Assembly (NCBI GenBank): GCA_030490835.1 | Contig: CM059977.1 | Location: forward strand, 20,999,335-21,063,334 | From: Annona cherimola | Taxonomy: Eukaryota; Streptophyta; Magnoliopsida; Magnoliales; Annonaceae | Length of the DNA stretch: 64,000 bases | Reading direction: 5' to 3' | Shown: positions 1 to 12,069 of the stretch, piece by piece | Position numbering within the stretch: position 1 is the first letter of the stretch | How the letters are laid out: every line of letters starts with the position of its first letter | Translations under genes and position numbers: made by a program | The notes under the pieces: model-generated | What the model was told of the DNA's origin: nothing | The model's input: the letters and a program-made list of their open reading frames with translations, nothing else | The model's database searches: none

Positions 1-1142
1 AGAGATTGGATAGAACCATTTATAAGTTATGATTTTCATATTAAAATTACCACATGGAAAATTAAATGTATTAGATACGTATGTATATGATTGATTATAA
101 TTAGCATCCAAGAATAGAATTTAAACTGGAAAATGCACATCCGCTGTTTTTATAATATTAATTAATTATTTTCAAACCAAATCCGCACATTATATTCGAT
201 ATGATAAAATACACTTATAGCTGTAATATTTATGGAAAGAATATCAATTTAAAAATAAATGTTTTAATAAATTTAATTCTTAAAAGCATATGAACAACAA
301 AATGTTATGTTATGATATTAAATTTTGATATAATATAATGAATGATTTAGATATTAAAAATAAAATTTATATAATATGTATTTTCCGAGTGCTTCACCAG
401 TCACCGGGTTGGTATCTTTAATCCCCACTGGATTGATAAGCAAGTGGATGCTCAAAAAAAAATTATTTTTGAGTACATAAAAGATATTATAGGAATGAAA
501 AAAGTCGAGACAGATGATTATGTATCAATTTTAATAGAAATAAAAAACTGGAAAATTTTAATAGAGAATCTCAATTCATCCATATCTGGTTCTATCCCAC
601 CGTCACTCATCTCCTCATGAATAGGACTGGAGACTGCAAAACGCGGAAGAATCGGTACCTCGCCTTGAAATCCCTACCATGACCGTCCATCGCGTGAGTT
701 TTAGGTTGGTTCCTTGACCTTGAGTGCCTGTTAAAACGACCCAAACCGTGCATATTCCGTCAAGTATTCGTGTAATTCAAATTCCCAGAACTTAGGCGTT
801 TTCTGTCCACGAGCTTGGATTTATATATGTAAACGCTATCCATCAATCCTTGAAATTCTTTCTAGATCGCAGGTTCAGAAAACAGGCTTTTGTTTCTTAA
901 ACTTTCCATAGAAAATGGAGAATCGGGAAGATGAACGGTTCCGATCTCATCATGACAAGATGAACCCTTTGAATCTTCGTTCGCTGGAAAAACGTCACGG
1001 CGAAAATGACAAGTAGACAGGAGGGATTTTTTTCCAGTTTGGAAGTGGAAGAAATATCGTGGTCGGCCCCGCAGAGCTCGGGTTTCGGACCTTTCGGTGT
1101 GCTTTTCCAGCATCGGAGATTGGGCCATGCACGTAACCGAGC
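1..1142. other. Intergenic stretch, no gene recognised
   Basis: The first 560 bases are very AT-rich without coding signal. From about 560 to 1130 the sequence becomes less AT-rich. A minus-strand open frame of 88 codons (862-1128) lies there, but I recognise no domain, and the translation has low-complexity basic and serine-rich character. It may be a gene remnant or part of an untranslated leader. No function is proposed. Confidence 0.4.
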
Positions 1143-1151
1143 AAAATAGTC

Positions 1152-1638
1152 GAGAACGGCTTCATCTCAATCGGAACTCCTTTGAAAAACTAATTTTTTA
1201 TTTTTAAAAAAAATCTAACCACATATATTATTTAAAATATTACCTAAACCGTTAATAAGGAAAGTTAAAAAATTCAGATGTTGGTATGACCTTAAATAAG
1301 TAAAAATCATAAAATTTATATATTTAGAAAATAAAAATTAATAATATAATATTTTATCAAAATAAAAAAGATTTTTTTAGATTCATATAAAGAAAAAACA
1401 GATATATAAAGTTTCAGATCATACAAATCTTATTTTATATATTATTTATATTCTAAAAATATATACACCATTAATATCCTTATATCATGATTTTGCAATT
1501 ATTATCATTATATTTGTATTATTTTCATTATTAACAATTCAAATTATATTTTAAATAACATGTGCGGTTAGATTTTTAAAATAAAATCAAAAAATTAAAA
1601 TTTTGAAAAAGTTCCCATTTCCCACCGAAGCCGTTCTC
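1152..1638. mobile_element. MULE-type MITE with 9-bp target duplication
   Basis: The ends are inverted repeats: GAGAACGGCTTC at 1152 and its complement GAAGCCGTTCTC ending at 1638. The flanks are a 9-bp target duplication with one mismatch, AAAATAGTC (1143-1151) and AAAATACTC (1639-1647). The interior is AT-rich and non-coding. A 9-bp duplication is typical of Mutator-like elements, so this is read as a non-autonomous MULE MITE of 487 bp. A decayed relative lies at about 42,445-42,783. Confidence 0.75.
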
Positions 1639-1647
1639 AAAATACTC

Positions 1648-2744
1648 TGTCCCGTGCATCTGGATGCGTGCAATTTGGTCTTGCTACCGACAAAGCGCTC
1701 CCGCATGCGGATATGAAGATCTGAACCGTACGACCCATCGTGGACAAACGGTCAGGATGCGTTATACCTGCCATCCGGCAGGATTGAAATCCCTCATCCA
1801 CACAATCTGTTCAAATTCAAAGCAGGAAAGGCAGGATGATGCAGATTTGCAGATAATTTGGCATCTCTGAGTCTTGTTTCATCCTAGCAGTTTTAGCGGT
1901 TTGGGTTGAATAAATGTACGGATCAGATGTGCCCAGTGCACACTTATCCATTGAATATTTTTATTTATTTCATTCAAATAAATATTGGATAATGATCTAA
2001 TACGCCTAGGTGTTTGCGTCCTTTTTCGACCCCTGCTGCTGCCCCAACTATGTCCGACCGTTTAACATATTTTTTTAACTTTTTTAATTTTTATAAACAT
2101 TTAATATAAGTTTATTTAATTTATAATCTAAGAAGTTTTCCTATTTTTAGATATGCTTATGTATCATTTTTATTTTTAAACACATGGGTATTGCGGTCAT
2201 TTTAACAAGTGAAAATGACAATAATACACCTATGTTCAAAAGAAATTATATATAAACATATTAAAAATAGTAAAGCTTGATTTATGGATTAAATACATTT
2301 ATATTAACAAGTTTTATAAAAAAACTAAAAAATAAAAATATATAATTTGTAACTGGCCTAAGTGGCCGCATATGATCGACAGTCCTTTTTAAGTTTAGTT
2401 TATTTTATATTTTTATATCGTTCTACATGTATCTAATCCAAATATTAAATTAGTTTAATATTTTAAATTATAAATGGTTTTAAAAATTTTCAAGTGACCA
2501 TTTAAGGTTAAATGGAGATAACAACTACTAATTTTAAATTTAAAGAATATACAATCTAAATAAAGATTACTAGTAAACCCACATGGTACATTGAGTTATT
2601 TTTTTGTTGGTACCATACAACACTACACCTGATATTACAATAAGTATATTCACACAAGAGACAATGAGTTTTTACTTATTTTTTAGAGAGAAAACAAGCT
2701 CACGCCTATATTCACGAAAGAAAGTTCTCATAGCCGAAACTTTA
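1648..2744. other. Intergenic, with a weak foldback at about 2035-2400
   Basis: The part at 1650-1900 is moderately GC-rich, and a 68-codon plus-strand frame there resembles nothing known to me. At about 2035-2400 an AT-rich block is internally self-complementary: a central segment around an 'aaaatgac' turn, with similar arms reading 'taaacat...ttta' on both sides. This is typical of the foldback MITEs common in this window, but I could not fix its ends. Nothing else is seen. Confidence 0.35.
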
Positions 2745-3234
2745 GGAATGTAACTCAGGTTCACCTCAATCCTAATCCTAATCTTATTCAAAATACTGAT
2801 TTTTAAAAAAATATAGCAATATAAAAAATATTTATAAAAGAAAATTTAACATCAAAACAAGATAAAGAAAGAAAATTAATGAACTAAAATTAAATGATAG
2901 AAAAAAATGACATAATATAAATAAAAATAATATACTTTATTTATGATATAATTACAATGTGCCAACCATGTATTCAAATATAAATACAAATAACAAAAAA
3001 TACAAAAAATATAAAAAAATATTATTTAGATATTATGTATATGATATATTTTATAATAAATATAAAACGGGAAATCAAACTTGAATTCTTTGGATTCAAG
3101 TTCACATGAACTTTAACTTTATCATATTTATAAATCGGGTTTCTTAAGTTTGAGTTATAGAAAAGCAAATTTTAATACTGTCAAAATTCAAGGTCAACGA
3201 GCTGGGTTTGGGCTTACCTCAACCTAAGTTGCAC
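2745..3234. mobile_element. Probable MULE-like element of the AGGGGTGCAACT family
   Basis: The right end reads AAGTTGCACCCCT (to about 3234). It is preceded by 'gggtttgggcttacctcaacc', the same kind of terminal sequence seen in the elements at 37,615-39,180 and 49,371-50,324. The left end near 2751 has a related inverted sequence (AACTCAGGTTCACCTCAA). The interior is AT-rich. The assignment rests on terminal similarity only, and no target duplication was confirmed. Confidence 0.4.
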
Positions 3235-3984
3235 CCCTATCTGCACCTTGAAAGGACACAAACACCAATATGTTATCGCATGAAGTGGCGACATTACCCA
3301 TTAATACATTAGCAATTTTATATTTCTCAATTTCTACTTCTTAATTCTTATTTTAACTTTTTAACATTTTATGTAACGTATCTATCTTTTTATATTTCAC
3401 TCACATATTTTTGTTAATTCATAACCATTAATTATATTATTTTATTTGCACATCTAGTAGCACCATTTGTGTTTTTAGTAGCTATTCTATCTTCACTACT
3501 ACAAAGTTTTTCAATCTAGACTAACCTGAGGAACTTGAATTTGTGATCACATGTGTAGCCCAACTAGATGATATTCTTATTTTTATGCCAATGGGGTAGG
3601 GTTCAAACTGGAGAACAGTATTTGTCTCCTATTTATTTGGGGGAGCTTGTGTCTTCTATTTGCATTAAGAGCGTATTCTCTTAGTATTTGAGGTAAAATT
3701 CAGTTGAGTAAAATAAAAAAGTGTATTTTAGGATAAGTTGCAGAGAAACAATAAAAAATAATAAAACTTTAATTGAAATAAAGAAATTTCATCAAGCACC
3801 CAACAACTACAAAATGTTGGGAAGTAGGAGTTTATTTACATTTTTTATACAATAACCTCTAATTTGTTTACACTTTCAATTTTTATACAATATTACATTA
3901 GGAAGTTGGCTAATGAAATAATGGTAATAGATGCATGACAGATAGTTATACAATTTCATTGATTCTCACAAAAAAAGGTAGAGA
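3235..3984. other. Intergenic, no feature recognised
   Basis: AT-rich single-copy-looking DNA. No long open frame, no inverted repeat with clear ends and no RNA gene was seen. Confidence 0.4.
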
Positions 3985-4402
3985 CCTGTTCACTTTAGAC
4001 TTTCAGATCGGTCTAAAAAGCACATTTTTTTGTTTTTTTTAAAATTTATAAAATTCTTAATTCAAGTATATTTAATATATAAACCAAGTTTTATTATTTT
4101 GGAGATATGTGTATATTTACTTTGGATTATTAAATACAGGGATATTTTATTTTTTGAGGTGGATTTTAGTCACTTTAAATGGTCGAAACATGAATATTCC
4201 TATTGTTAAAAATTCAAAATGAATATATACACATCCCTAAAATTAATAAAACTTGGTTTATAGGGTAAATATATGTAGATTAATAAATTTTTATATCCCT
4301 AAAATTAATAAAACTTGGTTTATAGGGTAAATATATGTAGATTAATAAATTTATATAAAAATTTGAAAAAAAATAGGTAAAATATTTTTTTCTACTAGTC
4401 TG
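3985..4402. mobile_element. Foldback MITE
   Basis: The two halves are self-complementary. The left arm contains 'atataaaccaagttttatta' and the right arm 'taataaaacttggtttata' twice, and both lie next to 'ggagatatgtgtatat' or its complement. The centre carries 'gtcactttaaatggtcg'. The exact termini are unclear. The structure is that of a non-autonomous DNA transposon, and related foldbacks occur at about 2.0, 8.7 and 13.5 kb. Confidence 0.55.
4233..4356. repeat. Tandem duplication, period 62 bp, two copies
   Basis: A unit starting ATCCCTAAAATTAATAAAAC at 4233 begins again at 4295, almost without change. Both copies run through 'ggtttatagggtaaatatatg' into 'tagattaataaattt'. The duplication lies inside the right arm of the surrounding foldback MITE. 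Confidence 0.85.
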
Positions 4403-5503
4403 AAATGATCATTCCGGAAGAAGATAACTATAAGCCAGTACCAAACGCACAAAAGGGTAACAGTGTCGCTAGCCTAGATTGCCATAAAAATTATAAAGTT
4501 TCATCTTCACCGTCCAAGTGAGAACGTATGTGCACTGTCAGCGTCCCATTCGCTTCGGAGGCCTCCCATTTTCAAATCCGTACAAGCCCATTATCTTCTT
4601 TAGGTCCGGTGAGATTATCGCCGACATGGTCGAATTTTATCGAAATTATCCGCAATAGAATCGAAATCATTAGAAACTCTGTAAAATCGTTTTCCAGCGT
4701 ATCCTTTTTCATCAGTTGCGCCCAAAACGATGTCGACATTATCGACGCGGCGAATTTTTTTTTTTATTAGTATATAATTACATGTATCTCAACACATATT
4801 ATACTGAAGATCTTGAGACATTCTTACAAATCAGGGGACACATATAACATCCTAAAGAAATCTGAAGACAGCTTCACGAAAAAATTTAAAAGACACAACT
4901 TCCAACAGCCACTCGAGAGGCAACATGCTACCACACCTCTTCCACCCGGAAGACAACATGCGCCCGCCCCTATTTATTTGGGATTTCGGTCCCGCGCCAA
5001 CCGCGCGAACTCTTGAACTCGTATCTAACACAGCCAATCACTTTCATGTTGAAAAATTAGTTGCAACGAAAAGAGGGTAATTGATTTCTGACCATGTCAA
5101 TAACTATAGCTGCTGTTCAAGTCGGTCGATTAGACGTCGCGTCAACTGACAACTGTGCCCCTCTAGCACGGCGGAACTCCCTTTCTTCTTTCCATTTTTC
5201 CTGGGGTTGAGGGCCCTCCTCGAGTTTTAAAAAATATATTAATTTTCTGATAAGTTTGAAAAATAGTTTAATTTTTTTTATGCATGGCTAGATACGATAC
5301 GATTCGATGGGTAAACTTTTCAATTTATAAACTCCAGATATAACCCACTCCGTTTCGGAAAATAAAATTCGTGGAGGGCCTTCTACCCATAAAAATCTAA
5401 TAAGCATACTTCTCGAACAAATTCTTTGCCTCCGGCGACTATATTATTGTCTGTCCAATATAAACATTTAACAAATTCTTTACTGTGATGATAACAAATT
5501 CTA
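4403..5503. other. Intergenic, no gene recognised
   Basis: Contains a GC-richer island (4,430-5,220) with short frames on both strands (61-80 codons) that overlap one another and show no recognisable domain. The frame at 4528-4770 runs into a T-tract and looks accidental. No RNA gene was recognised. Confidence 0.35.
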
Positions 5504-5905
5504 GCGTATACCTGTAAAATTTACCCATAATTTTAATTATACTCATCAATTTGTAAAAATTCCTAATATACTAATATATTTTATCTAAAATTACATTCAT
5601 ATCTACATCATTAAGAGTCCGTCAAATGCGCTGTTATTGCCTCAATAAAATGATGAAAATGCTCATCCATCATTATAATTTTATAGTGAAAGATTCACAT
5701 TCAAATGAATTTTTAGCACTTTTACAATTATAAAATTATATATTATTTAATGTAAATTTTTAGTTTTAAATAAATAAACATCAAATTATATTAAGACTTG
5801 GGCATATTCGTCATTTTATATGGGTGCTAACGGTCATTTTAACGGATTTTTAATATCGTGGGTATAAGTGAAATTAGAGGTAAAATTCGTAGGTATGTAC
5901 GACAT
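5504..5905. mobile_element. Foldback MITE with long inverted ends
   Basis: The left end (about 5504-5550) reads CGTATACCTGTAAAATTTAC followed by ATTTTAATTATACTCA. The right end (about 5855-5905) reads 'gggtataagtgaaattagag' then 'gtaaaattcgtaggtatg', its imperfect reverse complement. The repeated 'tacccAtaa...' style matches the elements in DRP1E intron 6 and at 57,518-59,557. It is non-coding; I infer it is MULE-like, and no target duplication was resolved. Confidence 0.55.
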
Positions 5906-7579
5906 TTTCCCTTACCGTGATATAACATTTGACCAATATTGCATTTATATTTCTACGTTTGCCAAAATTACAAATACACTCATAAAGTTTGCTTAAGATT
6001 GGAAGCTTGCTCCTTCCATTTAGGCAACATTAGAATTTTCTGTGAAATAATAATAAAATCCTTGAAGTCAAGTTGTACACTTGTAATTTTCTAAATGTTA
6101 TAGATATATTTGTTATTTCATTATTTTATATTTATTATTTCATATTTTTAGCAAATATGCTTATAACATTTTAAAAAGTCGTAAGTGTATTATCGGACTT
6201 AAAGATCATTATCGTTATTTTACATAGAATTTTAACGACATCCTAATAAAATGGATACACTTGCGATTTTATACAAATTTTATGAATTTATTTGCAATTT
6301 CAGTAATTTTAGAAACATTAATATATATATATATAATATTGATTTAACTGAATGAGCATATTTGCAAAAATCCCAAATTTATATATCTTAAGAGTCTAAC
6401 CTGTCATGTACGTTGGGTTCAAATTGGAAATGTACGCTTTGATTGATCAACGTGATAAACTCAAAGTGGGGCGAGCTTAATTGGGTAGACTTGACATGGA
6501 ATGCAACGGCCTAAAGCGTATTCGTTCGGATAGTTGAAAATGTTGAGGGAAATGAAAATGATGTTTGAAATATAAGAGATTAGGTCAATATAAAGAAAAT
6601 GTTGAGGAGTGCATTGTCATGCTCATTTTCACTTTTAATTCCCAAACGCATGGCCAGTTACACGATTGATTAGAATAACCATTTAAAGTATGGATGAAAT
6701 TTCATAAACTTACACTGCATTTTGATAAAGTGATCCGAGTACAAGGAAATAGTTAGTTCTCAAAATAAACCATGCAAAGGAGACATTCTTCCACAACAAT
6801 CTTCCCCCATGCCATTCGTTTCAATATTTGCCTCCTTATTCCAAGCAACTTCTGGTGGGGATGCACAAAATGAGCAGCTGCAGCATACATTGAAACAATT
6901 AATTAGCAAAATAGGCTCATTAGACAGTGGAGTGAGGGAAAAACTGTCTTGATAGAAGCTTTTATATAGATTATGGTGAATGATACAAGAAGAAATGCAC
7001 ACTGCGCCATGTGCCTGTGATGAATTAGATGACATGCTTACCTCAATGACATTGATGGGTTGTGTCAGCACTCGCAACTTCACAGAGGTGGAACCCATCT
7101 CTGCACACATTCTATATACAACGGGTTATTACTTATCCAAGCAAATAACCTCATGTATTTTTTTTATTTTTAATATATATATTTCTTATTTTTCTTCACT
7201 TTTATGCAAGCCCAAATTATTTCGTTTACATATCAAGTTTTAACAATTTTGAGTTCTTATATATATTTTTTACAAAGTTTAAAAAGTAAATAAATTTTTG
7301 CTCATCTTATACTCCCTGCGCATGAGAAATGCTATAAGTTTTTATTTTTAAAATTTTGTAAAAAATATGCAATTTTTTTTTAAATAATAGATTTTAATAT
7401 TTACTAAATGCAGTTGGGCTCACGTAAAAGGAAAGAAAAACAAAAAATATATTTAAAAATATAAAATAGATGAGATTGTTACTAACATAAGTAATAACTT
7501 CTCATATACCTAGATATAGGAAGTCATTAAACTGGTGTACATATGTGTTTTATATAGGCATAGAAATACATATACGGCG
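5906..7579. other. Intergenic, no gene recognised
   Basis: AT-rich. A 116-codon minus-strand frame (6760-7110) and an overlapping plus-strand frame (6980-7243) have no recognised domain and mirror each other, so neither is called a gene. A short foldback-like AT-rich zone lies at 6040-6350, with no clear ends. Confidence 0.35.
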
Positions 7580-7832
7580 TATTTGAAAATATATAAAACT
7601 TTTGATGAAAAGTTGTAGAGAATAATAGTTGTGAAATGATATGATAAGATAAAGATAATGATGAGAAGTAAATAGGATAAAATTGAAATAGATAAGTTAA
7701 TTGTGCAAAAATGATTAAAAAGTAGGATAGTTATATAAAAAATGTGAAGAAATGATTAAAAAATAGAATAATTATGGAAAGTGAAAAGTTTTAACTTGAC
7801 AATTTTTACCTATTACCAAATACACTCATACT
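7580..7832. mobile_element. MITE of the GGGTGTGTTTG family, degenerate
   Basis: The sequence 'aaaacttttgatgaaaagtt' followed by 'gatatgataag...aatgatgag' and later 'gaaaagttttaacttgacaa' matches, in order, the reverse orientation of the well-preserved member at 11,779-12,069. Both ends are worn ('gcgtatttgaaa' and 'ccaaatacactc'). Confidence 0.6.
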
Positions 7833-7912
7833 ATCGCAATGCATGGGTGGTGGATGACAACCATGGTCGTCCCACCGGACTACTCATTTTTGGAAGTGGA
7901 TGAACTTTGTGA

Positions 7913-8187
7913 GATGTTTGGTAACTGACATAGGAAGTATGGGCTGGGAAGAGGTGGGAGCATAGTTCTCAAGGCCCATTATTAATCAACTAATAATCAT
8001 AATTTTTTACTTTTATTTTTATATTCTAATCATTTTTTCTTTTAACTATCATCTAACGAAACTATTTATTTCAACTTTACTCCTCTCATTTCATATCAAT
8101 TACGCAAATTTCAAAATATTTTATTTTTTACTCCCACCCTATTTCACAATTCCAACAAAATTCAAGTTACCAAACAAACTTCTTTTG
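7913..8187. mobile_element. MITE with GTTTGGTAAC ends
   Basis: The left end 'gatgtttggtaactg' and the right end 'caagttaccaaacaaac' are inverted. The centre is AT-rich and non-coding. The 'TTTGGTAAC/GTTACCAAA' ends suggest a small Harbinger- or hAT-type MITE; the target duplication was not resolved. Confidence 0.5.
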
Positions 8188-9269
8188 AGAACCTATGTCG
8201 GCTAAAATTTTTGCAAAATAACCCTTCCAGGAAGAATTGCAGAAAATCCCTCTATAAATATTGCCAGAAGCCCTTTTTCTGCTTCATAGTTCGCACGTTG
8301 GGCAGCTAAGATCCGATGTAGGTTGAGCCGAACACTTAGCCTTATGGGTCAACAGAAAGGTTGGGCCTAACAGAGCTGCTGGCTACTTGCGGACTTGGAT
8401 ATCTTGAGCTTATTAGGCCCAATAGATAGCTAAGCCTAGAAAGTGAGATGGGCCTCACTTCCATGATTGCGCAAAGCTTTACTCGTTCCTCAAATTTTTT
8501 ATTTTTTATTTTTTTGCATCTATATATAAGCTCAAATAAGATTTTTTTACAGACGATTTTTTATATTTTACATTTTTTAATTTCACAAAATCAAGTATCT
8601 TCGTGTTTAAAAATTTAAAAAAATAAAAATATATAATTTGGGTAGTAAAATGATTTTGTCCAGGCTGATATATATGTGTAGAAAAATATAAAGATTACAG
8701 AAGAATGATCCTATTCGCTCAAGCTAAGCGAGTTGCTTAGCCCATTTCAAAAAATTCATTTAAAATATTTTTTCTTTTTTTCATATACTTAATAAATGTA
8801 TTTAATATATAAATCTAGTGTTATCATTTTTTAATATGTGTATATATATATATATTTTAAGATTTTAAAATATTTATGCGTATTTTATTTTCATTTGCTT
8901 AATCCGGACTAATAGGATCACTTCTTAACATTTAAAAGGTTAAATTTTGGACAATCATTAAATTATAACTTGATATAATAAAAAATAAATAAAAGCGGGT
9001 TGTCGGAATCTTAAAGGTATTTGAGATAATTAAATGTTTGATTACCAGTGAAATTAAAAAAAAAGCAGGCTGTCTGAGTCTTGGAGGTAATTAACATAAT
9101 CAACTATTTGGTTATCGTTGAATGAAATAATAGGAAAACTTTTCATTCCATTCTTTATATTGAATTGTTCTCCACTGCATCGATATTTATAATACAAAAA
9201 GATCTTTTAAAATAGCAACAGGTCCTTAAAATACTAAATTTCTACTAATTATAAACTTTTCATCTGAGG
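8188..9269. other. Intergenic with retroelement-like and foldback pieces
   Basis: Positions 8300-8465 carry the 'taggcccaatag...agcccag' style common in plant gypsy LTRs (similar text at 12,200-12,430 and 44,320-44,470). Positions 8703-8935 form an inverted pair, AATGATCCTATT and AATAGGATCACTT, around an AT-rich core, probably a small MITE. Positions 9000-9110 hold two diverged copies of a short unit ('gcgggttgtcggaatctta' and 'gcaggctgtctgagtcttg'). No gene is seen. Confidence 0.35.
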
Positions 9270-9925
9270 ACGATGTGTTGAATTTTTTAATGCAGATTCG
9301 CATATCTTTAACAATCCTACTGAAATTGACGAGTAGAGATTTCTTACTCTCAAGTCTCAACCTGTAAATTAAATCTTCTAGGGTTAGCTAGGTAAGCGCA
9401 TTAGTAAACATATCCGTAAATTGCTCATTTGTAAATACATATCGTATTTATATTAATTTTTTATTATTTTTTTACACAAAATGAGAATTAATGTCTATGT
9501 GATTAATTTGCGCATGGAATATTAAATTAGATATTATCTTTATAGCTGCTTGATTACCATAGTATAATCTACACAAGTAATTTTAACGAAACATGAAAAT
9601 CACTTAAAAAATAATGAAAGCCATCACATCCTGTAGCAATCTTTTTTTTATAAAATGAGATTTTAATCCATCAACATGCAATATCTTGTTATGAACTTTC
9701 TTGGATCTGGACACGCTGTCCAATCTTCATCACAATCAGCTTCTAATGCAAAGCAATTTTTAATGGATAAAAGTATCCTTCTTTTCAAGGTACGTGTCTC
9801 ACGCGTTTTGTATACAGTATCCAAATGTGATTTGCTTAGATTGTTCACAAATTGACCCAACAGATTTACTGAAGAATTAACATCAGGCTTATGTAGAGGA
9901 TTGATAAGAGAGGAGAGTTCCAATA
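9270..9925 (-). pseudogene. Ty1/copia reverse transcriptase/RNase H remnant
   Basis: The minus-strand translation carries copia 3' pol signatures in order. First comes a stretch like the end of the RT domain (INPLHKPDVNSSVNLLGQF at about 9860-9910). Next are DCDEDWTACPDPRKFITRYC (about 9680-9740), matching the DADWAGCPDTRRSTTGY block of RNase H, and a degraded DNQSAIK-like segment near 9550. Last is TNEQFTDMFTNAL (about 9395-9435), matching the TxxQLADIFTK block that ends RNase H. Stops and frame changes interrupt it after residue 86 of the open frame. It is a dead 3' fragment; gag and integrase are absent nearby. Confidence 0.8.
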
Positions 9926-10334
9926 ACCCATCATTTTAGAATAGTAAATGGAAATGAGCATGACAACATTGTTGAGAGTGGAAATATAACTTTTTCAAAT
10001 GATAAATTCTAATGCATTGTAAAAAATTACGTTTTTCAAGTCATCATATCCATTATTCACAATTAAAGTAACTAACTATAAGAATTGTTTCAGGGCTTAA
10101 TTATAATATAAGCTGAGATATAATATAAATACACACTAATAAAAAATGTAATGAATTGCTTTGTTGATCCATCGGGATCGATTTTGGCCATGATTGGCTT
10201 CTCTTTGAAATAATGTTCTCTCTTAAACTTCTTACCCAATATCCACGCTTATATACTGTGAAAGAAATAAATAGTAGAAAAATCTTTGATTTTGTTATTC
10301 ATCCCGGATATATTCAACAATCAGAAAACAAGTC
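9926..10334. other. Intergenic, no feature recognised
   Basis: AT-rich sequence upstream of the copia remnant (on its strand). No reading frame or repeat end could be supported. Confidence 0.35.
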
Positions 10335-10592
10335 GACTTAAAACTTTTCAATATAAAAATTTAGCTTTATACAATTTACTTTATTTTTAATTATTTTTTC
10401 ACATTTTTCTATACAATTATCATATTTTTAATTATTTTTCATAACCACCCATACACCTACCATATCTATTTCAATTTTTTTTTTTACTCTTCGTTGTTAT
10501 ATCTATCACATCACATCACTTTTTTCCATTTCAAAAGTTTTTTTACATAACAATTTTTTTTCAAACATTTTATCAAATGCCAAACGTATCTA
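10335..10592. mobile_element. MITE of the GGGTGTGTTTG family, degenerate
   Basis: Internal order matches the member at 11,779-12,069 in the same orientation: 'aaaacttttcaatataaaaa', 'ttattttttcacatttttct', 'ctatttcaatttt', 'atcacatcactttttt', 'aaacattttatcaaatg'. The terminal repeats are eroded ('atgccaaacgtatc'). Confidence 0.6.
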
Positions 10593-11778
10593 TTGAGTCT
10601 TACTTCAATACATCCAATATTATAATATAAAAATTCTAATATACAACTGCTAGAAATTACAAAATCTCTTTTAACTACAAATTCCTTAGGAAAAGAAAAT
10701 ATATTAATAATATAAATTGAGGTCAGATTATATGTGATTAGTTATATATATGTTTAACTGACAATATTTTATTTTTATTTTATTTTTAATTTTTCACAAA
10801 TATGTTTTTCTAAGTATATAATCTATATACAATTTTTTTCATTTTATAATAATTTTACATATTTATTTTCTACTTTTAAAAATCATCAAGTTCAAGGGCA
10901 TGTAAGTCATTTTGTCCCTTAAAAGCTTGATTTTTTAAAAATAAAAATAAACATGTAGAAGTATTGAAAAATAACGAAACTAGATATATGAATTATATAT
11001 ACTAGAAAAATACATTTACAAAAAAAAAAATTTAGAAAATGAATATTGTAAGTTAAGCATATATACAACTAATTAATATATAATTGTATATAATAAGGCT
11101 TCGTATAAATTTATATATGTTTAACAACCATCAATAGTGTGTTTGCATAGAAGACGGAGGGGAATAGGAAAATGGATTTCTCAAATATATTTCTTATGTT
11201 TGACTATAATTTCAAATGTATTCATTATGTTTTAAAAATTTCAAATGCATTCACTACATTTGCACATAATCCTATATATGCCACTCCATCAAGGAAGTGA
11301 GAAAATAACGTCAGAAAATAAATAAAATTATTAAGATACCATGATCTAGCTGTGTCCATCTGCCCAAATCCCTAATCTTCTCCCACTACCACCAAATCCC
11401 TAATTTCGTCCACCTCATCCTCTATACTTGTATGTCTGGCGTCAACAACTGTGGCTTGTCATTGATTCCATCCACCTTTGTATACTGCCAACAAGCTGTT
11501 GATTCTATCCCTTCCATCTCTCTCGTATGATATTGTTGGCCCATTGTGAAGCTGCACGTGTTGCTGACAAACTCCACATGTTCGACGAAGTCGTCTTCCT
11601 CATCGCTGATTGTGGCACCATCTTTCTTCATCCTTCCCTCATATTCCCTCTTGTTTCGCAATTGATTCCTTCCCTATCTCCGTCCAATACTACCATGAGC
11701 TTTGAAGTTGCGTTTGCTGCCAACTGTTAGAAACCGAATCTGATTTTTATACAATCTACTCAAAGAATTACAGATTAT
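10593..11778. other. Intergenic, no gene recognised
   Basis: The first part is AT-rich; 11,340-11,750 is GC-richer. Overlapping frames on opposite strands (11,422-11,661 minus; 11,527-11,730 plus) show no known domain. I cannot tell whether the GC-richer part is a gene relic. Confidence 0.35.
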
Positions 11779-12069
11779 GGGTGTGTTTGTTTAGGGCAAA
11801 AAAGTGTCAACTAAAACTTTTCAATCTAAAATTTTTTAATCTCCATAATTATTCTATTTTTAAATTATTTTTTCACACTTTTCTATACAAACTACCCTAC
11901 TTTTCAATCATTTCTACACAACTACCCATACAACTAACCTATCTATTTTAACTTTATTCTCTTTACTCCTCATCATTACTCCTATTATATCACATCACTT
12001 TCTATTGATTTGACAACTTCTATTCTAAAAACTTTTCATCAAAAGTTTTACCTCCAACCAAACACACCC
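11779..12069. mobile_element. Harbinger-like MITE, 291 bp, 3-bp target duplication
   Basis: Perfect inverted ends GGGTGTGTTTG (11,779) and CAAACACACCC (ending 12,069), flanked by TAT at 11,776-11,778 and 12,070-12,072. Just inside, 'aaaacttttca' is mirrored by 'aaaacttttcatcaaaagtttta'. Non-coding. The 3-bp duplication and size fit PIF/Harbinger-type MITEs. This is the best-preserved member of a family with further copies at about 7.6, 10.3, 40.2, 47.3 and 63.7 kb. Confidence 0.8.

Noticed and set aside
6760..7243. Overlapping frames on both strands as a gene
   Set aside because: Neither has a domain, codon pattern or splice partner; they mirror one another.
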